Source: an uncultured Porphyromonadaceae bacterium
GTDB taxonomy: Bacteria; Bacteroidota; Bacteroidia; Bacteroidales; Muribaculaceae
Assembly (NCBI GenBank): GCA_900544305.1
Contig: UQUV01000058.1
Coordinates: 1-13,677, forward strand
Length of the DNA: 13,677 nt
Reading direction: 5' to 3'
Part shown: piece by piece, positions 1-5,443 of the stretch
Layout: every line of letters starts with the position of its first letter
Numbering within the stretch: the stretch's first letter is position 1
Position numbers and translations under genes: made by a program
The notes under the pieces: generated by a model
Seen by the model: the letters and a program-made list of their open reading frames with translations, nothing else
Told to the model about the DNA's origin: nothing
Database searches by the model: none

Positions 1-2
1 CT

Positions 3-122
3 GCCAGGCAAAAGGGTGAATTTGACAATCGGGAGCAAATCAAAGCCAGACGGGAAGTTGACAATGTGGTGGAGGGACAATACGACCAACAGCAAAAGAA
101 AGGTCTTTCAATGAGAAGATAA
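3..122 (+). CDS. C-terminal tail of an unidentified protein (partial at window edge)
   Basis: The frame is open from the left edge and stops at 120-122. The 39 residues seen are highly charged and rich in Gln, Lys and Arg, ending QQQKKGLSMRR. Basic, glutamine-rich tails like this occur at the ends of relaxase/mobilisation and other conjugative-element proteins of Bacteroidales, and the neighbourhood (AraC regulator, acetyltransferases, IS remnant) looks accessory. This link is inference: no domain is visible in the part present. An inverted repeat followed by a T run lies 15 bases downstream and fits the end of a transcription unit. Confidence 0.45.
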   Translation, partial: ARQKGEFDNREQIKARREVDNVVEGQYDQQQKKGLSMRR

Positions 123-136
123 GTTGATAAATATAG

Positions 137-195
137 AACCAATGGAAGTTGGCTATAATATAATGATTTTGCTTGCACAGTTCCATTGGTTTTTA
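137..195 (+). terminator. Intrinsic terminator-like hairpin after the left-edge gene
   Basis: Perfect 11-base arms AACCAATGGAA (137-147) and TTCCATTGGTT (181-191) enclose a 33-base loop and run into a TTTTT tract on the plus strand. It lies between the left-edge gene and the stop codon of the convergent AraC gene. The loop is longer than in typical terminators, so a different role for the repeat is possible. Confidence 0.5.
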
Positions 196-1014
196 TTGAT
201 GTATCCTTCTATATTCGATAAGTGAGATTCCGGTATGTCGTTTGAAAAAGCGGCACATATAAGACCCGTCTTCAAAGTTCAAATATCCGGCAATCTCTTT
301 GACTGACATATCCGTTGTTTCCAACAGCATTTTCATTTCTAACATTACTTGTCGCTCAATCAGACCTTTGGGAGTATCGTTCATAAAGTCTTTTGTTATT
401 TGTGAAAGGTAAAACGGTGTGATACATAATTCATCCGCATAAAAGGCGACCTCCCGATGCCGACGACAGTTCTTGCATATCAGTTCCCAAAACCTCCAGC
501 ACAACTTTTCCTTTCGGCTGTACTGCCGTTCGACGAAAGCGTCTGTCAGCATTGGCTGTGTCCGTCCTGCAATGTACAGAAAGAGGTTCTGCATATGATT
601 GATAATTATCGGACGTTTGTGTAGCATGTCCTTCTGTAGGATACACCGGAGCTGGAGAAGCCATGTGCACAACAACTTCCGTTCTTCCTCCATAGGTCTG
701 CAAAGCGGATACTGCCACAAGAACGGAAATAACCGGTTTGGCAATTTATATGCGATTTCTGTAGCCATTTCCTTTCTTATCTGCATATAAATCAGTTTAC
801 AATCTTTTGAAGTTGACGAAAACACTGCAAGCGAGTCTTCAGACAACACCAACAAGTCGGAACCTTTCAGCAGGTATTTTTCAAAATTGACCTTAATGAC
901 TGCTTTACCTTCAAGACAAATAAAAACTGCAAGATAGGGAAGTTTTAATGGATGCCCGATATGTTCGCTCATGCCACATTCATGTAATATTATTTCTATT
1001 TCTTCTTTCGGCAT
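193..1014 (-). CDS. AraC family transcriptional regulator
   Basis: A 273-residue protein with the normal AraC/XylS layout. The N-terminal part (about residues 1-150) is a probable effector-binding or cupin-like region with little recognisable sequence. The C-terminal part carries two helix-turn-helix motifs: the first at about 187-231 (ADELCITPFYLSQITKDF) and the second at 236-270, with the signature order IAGYLNFEDGSYMCRFFKRH then TGISLIEYRR. Such proteins bind DNA as activators or repressors of nearby genes. It is divergent from the acetyltransferase gene at 1188, whose promoter region it shares, so that gene is a candidate target (inference). A TAATTTTG element lies 20 bases upstream of the start. 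Family assignment is firm; effector and targets are unknown. Confidence 0.9.
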   Translation of the reverse strand: MPKEEIEIILHECGMSEHIGHPLKLPYLAVFICLEGKAVIKVNFEKYLLKGSDLLVLSEDSLAVFSSTSKDCKLIYMQIRKEMATEIAYKLPNRLFPFLWQYPLCRPMEEERKLLCTWLLQLRCILQKDMLHKRPIIINHMQNLFLYIAGRTQPMLTDAFVERQYSRKEKLCWRFWELICKNCRRHREVAFYADELCITPFYLSQITKDFMNDTPKGLIERQVMLEMKMLLETTDMSVKEIAGYLNFEDGSYMCRFFKRHTGISLIEYRRIHQ

Positions 1015-1033
1015 ATTGTTTTTGTTTATACTG

Positions 1034-1041
1034 CAAAATTA
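1034..1041 (-). promoter_or_regulatory. -7 promoter element for the AraC gene
   Basis: Read on the minus strand this is TAATTTTG followed by CA, matching the Bacteroides -7 consensus TAnnTTTG, 20 bases upstream of the AraC start codon. I see no clear TTTG -33 element at the expected distance. Confidence 0.5.
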
Positions 1042-1128
1042 ATGGTTTATGCATTCTGTTTTGAATATTGTTTCTAAAAATACCGGTTTTGTTCATATTT
1101 TGTTTTCTTCTATTCCCGTCCGAAGCAG

Positions 1129-1136
1129 TATTTTTG
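1129..1136 (+). promoter_or_regulatory. Possible -7 promoter element for the GNAT gene at 1188
   Basis: TATTTTTG matches TAnnTTTG 52 bases before the acetyltransferase start. The nearest TTTG upstream (1099-1102) is 26 bases away, longer than the usual 19-21, so this is tentative. Confidence 0.35.
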
Positions 1137-1187
1137 CATCGAATCAACAAAATCCGATTTCGGATGATAATCAAACAGATTAAGAGT

Positions 1188-1733
1188 ATGAATTTGAAAA
1201 CAGAAAGAATGGTTTTGCGCCCTTGGAGGGAAGCAGATGCCGAAACATTGTATGAGTATGCGAAAGACGAGCGGGTGGGACCCGTTGCCGGATGGCCCGT
1301 TCACCGAAGTGTAGAGGAAAGCCGGGAGATTATCCGCACGGTTTTCGCGCAAGAAGGAGTGTTTGCCGTAACCCTTAAAGAAGATGACAGGGCAATCGGG
1401 TGCATAGGCGTAATACGCGGGGCTAAGAGTAATTTCCCGATTGGAGAAGACGAGGGAGAGATTTCCTACTGGATAGGTGTTCCCTTTTGGGGACAAGGGC
1501 TGATTCCCGAAGCCATGCGTGAGGTAATCCGATATGCCTTTGAGGATTTGAAGCTTACGAACTTGTGGTGTGGCTACTTTAACGGCAATGAAAGATCAAA
1601 ACGGGCACAGGAAAAATGTGGCTTCCGTCATCATCATACCTGTGAAATGATGTACTATCCCTTGATAGATGATTATCGGATAGAACATGTCAGCTATCTT
1701 GCTCATAATGATTGGTGCATAAGGAAACGGTAA
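1188..1733 (+). CDS. GNAT family N-acetyltransferase, RimJ/RimL type
   Basis: The start at 1188 gives 181 residues beginning MNLKTERMVLRPWREAD, the classic opening of RimJ/RimL-type enzymes. The same frame is open 40 codons further upstream, but that extension overlaps the promoter region and looks non-coding. The acetyl-CoA pyrophosphate-binding motif A is at 96-109 (IGVPFWGQGLIPEA), and the family's NERSKRAQEKCGF motif ends at 146. Enzymes of this group transfer acetyl from acetyl-CoA to an amine, either a protein N-terminus or a small molecule. The substrate cannot be read from sequence. It is divergent from the AraC regulator. The absence of a clear ribosome binding site is normal for this phylum. 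Confidence 0.88.
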   Translation: MNLKTERMVLRPWREADAETLYEYAKDERVGPVAGWPVHRSVEESREIIRTVFAQEGVFAVTLKEDDRAIGCIGVIRGAKSNFPIGEDEGEISYWIGVPFWGQGLIPEAMREVIRYAFEDLKLTNLWCGYFNGNERSKRAQEKCGFRHHHTCEMMYYPLIDDYRIEHVSYLAHNDWCIRKR

Positions 1734-1866
1734 TTATTGACGGTATCTTGGGGTACGATATTCAATGTGATGGACCTTATATGCTAACAGTATGGCACTG
1801 CCATCAATAAGGGATGACAGTGTCTCTGCTTTATGTTGATACTTGTCACGAAGAGCGTGTTCCGTG

Positions 1867-2319
1867 TTATAAATCTATATGATACATTCTTATCATGCTT
1901 GATTCTTCATTGTCCTCCTGGACAAGACATAAAAAGTTCCAACCGTATCTTTCATAGAATTTTGTATGCTCTGTAACCAGATACAAATCTTTCACATCCA
2001 AAGATTTCATGTCATTACAAATATATTTTAAGATTCGCCCAGCAATGCCCTGTTGACGATATTCTTTGTCTACATACAAAGCACAGATATTTGGAGTAAG
2101 GTCTTTACGATTATGAAAATCATTTTCGATAACTCCGGCTCCTCCAATAATTGCCTCGTTTTCTACTGCTAAATACCACTGAGGAACGCAGTTAGTCCCT
2201 AATATACATTCTTGTATACTTTCCATATATTCCTCAATCGGAATATTCCATTTTGAGTGGAACCAAACCGCTGCTTTCTCTGAAAGTTCAATATGTTCTC
2301 TAAGTTTCAAAATCTCCAT
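1867..2319 (-). CDS. GNAT family N-acetyltransferase
   Basis: A 150-residue single-domain acetyltransferase. Motif A is at 80-97 (LYVDKEYRQQGIAGRIL, with the R/Q-x-x-G-x-A/G phosphate-binding turn), preceded by a beta strand with IIGGAGVIEND. HTKFYERYGW at 118-127 is the usual motif B end of small-molecule GNATs. The acceptor is unknown; related enzymes acetylate antibiotics, polyamines or other amines, but nothing here selects among these. It has its own TAATTTTG promoter element 31 bases upstream and is the only gene on its strand here. It lies next to a transposase remnant, so it may have moved as cargo (inference). Confidence 0.88.
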   Translation of the reverse strand: MEILKLREHIELSEKAAVWFHSKWNIPIEEYMESIQECILGTNCVPQWYLAVENEAIIGGAGVIENDFHNRKDLTPNICALYVDKEYRQQGIAGRILKYICNDMKSLDVKDLYLVTEHTKFYERYGWNFLCLVQEDNEESSMIRMYHIDL

Positions 2320-2349
2320 TATCTTCTTTTTTATAGGATATTAGCCCTA

Positions 2350-2357
2350 CAAAATTA
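2350..2357 (-). promoter_or_regulatory. -7 promoter element for the GNAT gene 1867-2319
   Basis: On the minus strand this reads TAATTTTG, an exact TAnnTTTG match, 31 bases upstream of the start codon. A -33 TTTG at standard spacing is not evident. Confidence 0.5.
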
Positions 2358-2371
2358 CGGATATTTTCTGT

Positions 2372-2629
2372 ATGGTAAATGAGTTCAGCAAGAAATTTGA
2401 TATGGATCCGCTCTGGAATAAAATCATGTTACGTAAACATTTTGTCATCGAGTGCATCAACAACATGCTTAAGAACACAGCCAAACTGGTACATTCAAGG
2501 CATAGTCCTATCAATAACTTCTTAATGAACCTCGTTGCGGCATTAGTGGCATATTGCTTTTATAAAGTTGTCCTTGGCAGATTTTCCGCATATTGTTATC
2601 TTTGTCTAAATTCAGGATTAAGTAGATAA
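2372..2629 (+). pseudogene. IS982-family transposase, C-terminal remnant
   Basis: Only about the last 60 residues of a transposase that normally has about 300 are present. The recognisable part runs from LWNKIMLRKHFVIECINNML through KNTAKLVHSRHSPINNFLMN to LVAALVAYCFY. It corresponds to the end of IS982/IS195-type DDE transposases, where a catalytic Glu lies in the VIE/VIEC segment and HSRHRS is conserved. The catalytic Asp residues and the whole N-terminal half are absent. The last about 20 codons do not resemble the family and probably read into flanking DNA. No terminal inverted repeats or target duplication could be identified. It cannot be active on its own. Confidence 0.75.
2574..2604 (+). 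promoter_or_regulatory. Promoter-like pair reading out of the IS remnant
   Basis: TTG at 2574-2576 and TATCTTTG at 2597-2604 are separated by 20 bases, close to the Bacteroides TTTG / TAnnTTTG arrangement. It points towards the leucine-rich-repeat gene, whose reading frame begins about 220 bases downstream. Function is inferred from the motif only. Confidence 0.4.
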
Positions 2630-2827
2630 CAGTGGAATACAGGAAATTAATTACGCAGTAAGATGAGGATTCCGTCCAAATTGACACCTTTAGCAGGTTA
2701 AGAATTAATAAAAGTGTTAAATTTCTACCCTTTAGAATGTATAATTAAAGATAATGACCATATTTCTGACTTATTATCTATAAAATATTGAGTAATAATC
2801 GGTTGTAAATACTGGACTTGTTCGGGG

Positions 2828-3652
2828 TTGACAATGATAAATGTAGATAGTGAAAATAAATATTATAAATCAATAGACGGTGTATTATTTAATTTCGATG
2901 CAACAACTTTAATCCAATGTCCTAAAGGAAATAGTAGAACTAACTATGTGATTCCTAATTCTGTAACTGCTATTGGAAGTTATGCATTCTATGATTGTTC
3001 GGGATTGGCATCTATCACCATGCCTAATTCTGTGATAACCATCGGGAGTGCTGCTTTCGCCAACTGTCACGGGCTGACATCAGTTACCATTCCTAATTCC
3101 GTGACAGCTATCGGTGAAGAGGCTTTCCGTACTTGTTCCGGACTGACATCAGTCTCCATTCCTAATTCTGTGATAACTATCGGGAGTGCTGCTTTCTCCG
3201 GGTGTGATGAGCTGACATCAGTCACCATCCCTAATTCAGTAACAACTATCGGGTTTGCCGCTTTCTCCGGGTGTGATGAGCTGACATCAGTCATTATCCC
3301 AAATTCTGTAACTACTATCGGGTGTGCTGCTTTCTATGATTGTTCGGGATTGACATCTGTTACTATACCTAATTCTGTGACAACTATTGGTGAGAAGGCT
3401 TTCTCCGGCTGTGTCGAGCTGACATCAGTCACTATTCCTAATTCTGTGACAACTATCGATATTTATGCTTTTGCTGGCTGTTCAAGGCTCAAAGAGGTTA
3501 TAAATTATGCCAAAGAGCCTCAACAAGTTTCAGTAACGATTTTCAGTTCTGTAAATCTTAGCAATGTCCGATTGTCTGTTCCGTCATTAAGCCTTGAGAA
3601 ATACAAAAACGCTGATGCTTGGAGCGGTTTTGGGGAATTTAAAGGTATGTAA
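2828..3652 (+). CDS. BspA-like leucine-rich repeat protein, 5'-truncated
   Basis: From the TTG at 2828 the frame encodes 274 residues; an ATG at 2834 is the alternative start. Residues 41-224 are eight tandem 23-residue LRR_5 repeats of the form TIPNSVTTIGxxAFSGCxxL. They are followed by the usual end cap (INYAKEP..., LSVPSLSLEKYKNADAW, GFGEFK). BspA proteins are normally exported surface adhesins, but there is no signal peptide here. The opening INVDSENKYYKSIDGVLF is normally an internal segment. DNA immediately upstream (2819-2833) nearly repeats the repeat-coding sequence found at 3343-3357, so the homologous region continues in frame beyond the start until it breaks near 2818. A stop at 2789-2791 then closes the frame. 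I infer the remnant of a longer gene; any product would probably stay in the cytoplasm. Confidence 0.7.
   Translation: MTMINVDSENKYYKSIDGVLFNFDATTLIQCPKGNSRTNYVIPNSVTAIGSYAFYDCSGLASITMPNSVITIGSAAFANCHGLTSVTIPNSVTAIGEEAFRTCSGLTSVSIPNSVITIGSAAFSGCDELTSVTIPNSVTTIGFAAFSGCDELTSVIIPNSVTTIGCAAFYDCSGLTSVTIPNSVTTIGEKAFSGCVELTSVTIPNSVTTIDIYAFAGCSRLKEVINYAKEPQQVSVTIFSSVNLSNVRLSVPSLSLEKYKNADAWSGFGEFKGM
2948..3499 (+). repeat. Eight tandem 69-bp leucine-rich-repeat units
   Basis: Eight consecutive units of 69 bases each encode one 23-residue repeat. Units differ by scattered substitutions, but 3191-3224 and 3260-3293 are identical over 34 bases exactly one unit apart. The array could lose or gain units by recombination. 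Confidence 0.85.
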
Positions 3653-3658
3653 ACGCCG

Positions 3659-3769
3659 ATGGAACAGCAAAGATGTTCAAACCTCCCATTGAAGAAGTCA
3701 GCCGAAGAACAGAAAATCAAGCAGTATGTGAATGAAGTGAAGGCCAATTTCGGCGACGAGTATCTGTAG
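3659..3769 (+). pseudogene. Short gene tail of unknown origin (36 codons)
   Basis: The frame runs from ATG at 3659 to TAG at 3767-3769. Its last part (AEEQKIKQYVNEVKANFGDE then YL) has the composition and amphipathic pattern of a real protein C-terminus. A strong intrinsic terminator begins 29 bases after the stop. It is in frame with the leucine-rich-repeat gene, separated by that gene's stop and two codons. It could be the leftover end of a resident chromosomal gene whose front was replaced by the accessory segment, or a continuation of the LRR protein past a stop. The family was not recognised. Confidence 0.3.
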
Positions 3770-3797
3770 GGCGATATCTCTCTACAATACAATATAT

Positions 3798-3842
3798 ACG
3801 GCAACCGGTTCCTGTATGGGGATTCCGGTTGCCGTTTTTTCT
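3798..3842 (+). terminator. Strong intrinsic terminator
   Basis: An 11-base-pair perfect stem (ACGGCAACCGG at 3798-3808 with CCGGTTGCCGT at 3825-3835) closes a 16-base loop and is followed by a T tract. It ends the transcription unit containing the LRR gene and the short tail at 3659-3769. Confidence 0.85.
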
Positions 3843-3900
3843 TTTCTGCTGTTGTGCCCTTCCTCTTTGTGTGAGAGCGGAATATGCGGCCAACTCACGC

Positions 3901-3928
3901 AACTCAACAGCCGGATTGTTGAGTTTTT
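3901..3928 (+). terminator. Second hairpin with T run upstream of the GH5 gene
   Basis: Nine-base arms AACTCAACA (3901-3909) and TGTTGAGTT (3917-3925) with a 7-base loop lead into TTTTT. It is the second plus-strand terminator-like structure within 130 bases and lies upstream of the GH5 promoter element, so it would insulate GH5 from read-through rather than attenuate it. Confidence 0.6.
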
Positions 3929-3966
3929 GTGAATTCTGTTTCTGTGCCGGAGCCGTTTCCTGTCTC

Positions 3967-3974
3967 TAATTTTG
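3967..3974 (+). promoter_or_regulatory. -7 promoter element for the GH5 gene
   Basis: TAATTTTG matches TAnnTTTG and lies 15 bases before the GH5 start codon, implying a very short leader. No convincing -33 element was seen. Confidence 0.4.
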
Positions 3975-3989
3975 TAAGAAAATTTAATT

Positions 3990-5240
3990 ATGAAAAACTA
4001 TACAGCAAAAGCATTGAAACTCATTTTTGCCGGGTTGTTCTGCATGATGGCAGTTCTCGGCTCAGCTGCCGGAAAAAGCGGATTCATTGAGGTGGACGGC
4101 CAGAATCTTCGTACTCCCGACGGCCGGAAATTCTTTATTCAGGGTACTAATCTGGGCAACTGGCTGAATCCGGAAGGATATATGTTCGGATTCAAGAAAA
4201 CCAATTCACCGCACTTCATCAACGAAATGCTCTGTCAGCTCGTCGGACCTGACTTCACGGCTGAGTTCTGGCAGCGTTTCAAGGACAACTATATCACCCG
4301 CGACGACATTCGTTTTATCCGTTCGACAGGCTGCAACACGATACGCCTGCCGTTTCACTACAAGCTGTTTACCGATGAAGACTACATGGGACGGTCGGCA
4401 AACCATGACGGATTTGAGCGTATCGACAGCATCGTGGCGTGGTGCCGCGCAGAAGGACTGTACCTCATCCTTGACATGCACGATGCTCCCGGTGGACAGA
4501 CCGGTGATAACATTGACGACAGCTACGGATATCCGTGGCTGTTGGTCAGCGAACGGAGCCAACAGCTGTTCTGCGACATCTGGCGGCGTATTGCCGAACG
4601 CTACAAGGACGAGACCGTCATTCTCGGCTACGACCTGATGAACGAGCCGATAGCTCATTATTTCGAGGACAAGGAAATGCTCAACGCGCGTCTGATGCCG
4701 CTTTACCGCCGCGTGGCTGCCGTCATACGGGAGGTAGACACCAACCATATTCTTCTGTTGGGCGGAGCGCAGTGGAACAGCAATTTTCAGCCGATAACCG
4801 ATACGACGTTCGACCGGAAAATCATGCTGACCTGCCACCGCTATGGAGGCGGAGCGTCGAAGGAGGCCATCGGCAGCTTCATTGCCTTCCGCGACAGTGT
4901 GAACCTGCCTATGTATATGGGAGAAATCGGCCACAACACGATGGAGTGGCAAGCTACTTTTGCACAGGTGATGAAGGACAACAACATTGGCTACACTTTC
5001 TGGCCCTACAAGAAAATCAACGAGTCATGTTTCAATGCCGTCGTTCCGCCGAAGGACTGGCAGGTGATTGTGGACTTTGCCGAAGCCGACCGTTCTTCGT
5101 ATGAAGCTATCCGCAAATGCCGTCCCGACCAGCAGGAGGCCCGCCGCATTCTGGTGGAATATTTGGAGGCCGTCCGCTTCAAGATCTGCGTAAAACAAGA
5201 GGATTATATTCGCTCATTGCTCCTTGAGGACTACGATTAA
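3990..5240 (+). CDS. Secreted glycoside hydrolase family 5 (cellulase-like) enzyme
   Basis: The 416 residues begin with a signal peptide (hydrophobic 8-27, cleavage probably near GSAA-G). A GH5 TIM barrel follows at about 40-375. Visible family motifs are the Arg of NTIRLPF (119), HD at 164-165 in LDMHDAPGG, the acid/base Glu 219 in LMNEP, His 283 in TCHRYGG, the nucleophile Glu 312 in YMGEIGHN and Trp 338 in YTFWPYKK. All expected catalytic residues are present. The NLGNWLNPEGYMF opening and DAPGGQTGDN loop recall exo-beta-glucanase-type GH5 enzymes more than endocellulases, but the subfamily and substrate are uncertain. It is exported to the periplasm or cell surface. The GH3 beta-glucosidase 203 bases downstream in the same direction suggests a shared beta-glucan substrate. 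The last about 35 residues form an extra helical tail. Confidence 0.88.
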   Translation: MKNYTAKALKLIFAGLFCMMAVLGSAAGKSGFIEVDGQNLRTPDGRKFFIQGTNLGNWLNPEGYMFGFKKTNSPHFINEMLCQLVGPDFTAEFWQRFKDNYITRDDIRFIRSTGCNTIRLPFHYKLFTDEDYMGRSANHDGFERIDSIVAWCRAEGLYLILDMHDAPGGQTGDNIDDSYGYPWLLVSERSQQLFCDIWRRIAERYKDETVILGYDLMNEPIAHYFEDKEMLNARLMPLYRRVAAVIREVDTNHILLLGGAQWNSNFQPITDTTFDRKIMLTCHRYGGGASKEAIGSFIAFRDSVNLPMYMGEIGHNTMEWQATFAQVMKDNNIGYTFWPYKKINESCFNAVVPPKDWQVIVDFAEADRSSYEAIRKCRPDQQEARRILVEYLEAVRFKICVKQEDYIRSLLLEDYD

Positions 5241-5317
5241 CTTACGTTTTTTGTGCAAAATCTTGCTGATTCGTAGCTTTCTGCATCTGTCTTGGCTTTC
5301 GTTTGACGTTCTTCTGT

Positions 5318-5325
5318 TATCTTTG
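5318..5325 (+). promoter_or_regulatory. -7 promoter element for the GH3 gene
   Basis: TATCTTTG matches TAnnTTTG; the closest TTG upstream (5292-5294) is 23 bases away, slightly long. If used, the mRNA leader would be about 110 bases, which includes the hairpins at 5346-5394. Confidence 0.5.
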
Positions 5326-5345
5326 TAAAAGATTAAGGTGCAGTC

Positions 5346-5394
5346 AGGCTCGTGGCTTTGAAAAGCCGGGTTGGCTGTTGTTTTATGTGAGCCT
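5346..5394 (+). other. Possible structured 5' leader of the GH3 mRNA
   Basis: An outer 6-base stem AGGCTC (5346-5351) / GAGCCT (5389-5394) encloses an inner hairpin GGCTT (5354-5358) / AAGCC (5363-5367) with a 4-base loop. There is no T run, so it does not look like a terminator. It is not a riboswitch class I recognise. Confidence 0.3.
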
Positions 5395-5443
5395 CGAAAA
5401 ATCCATTTAACAAATTGACATATATCCAAAACAAACAGAATTT

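Noticed and set aside
1068..1187. Forty-codon N-terminal extension of the acetyltransferase
   Set aside because: RimJ/RimL-type enzymes start at the LKTERMVLR segment. The extension is hydrophobic/basic, overlaps the divergent promoter region and does not resemble the family.
1792..1804. ATGGC/GCCAT hairpin as a terminator of the acetyltransferase genes
   Set aside because: The stem is only five base pairs and has no T run on either strand.
2948..3499. Regular 69-base repeats as a possible CRISPR array
   Set aside because: The repeats are contiguous, have no unique spacers and are multiples of three that encode leucine-rich repeats.
4206..4952. Minus-strand open frame of 248 codons within the GH5 gene
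   Set aside because: The GH5 frame on the plus strand has a signal peptide and both catalytic glutamates. The antisense product is featureless.
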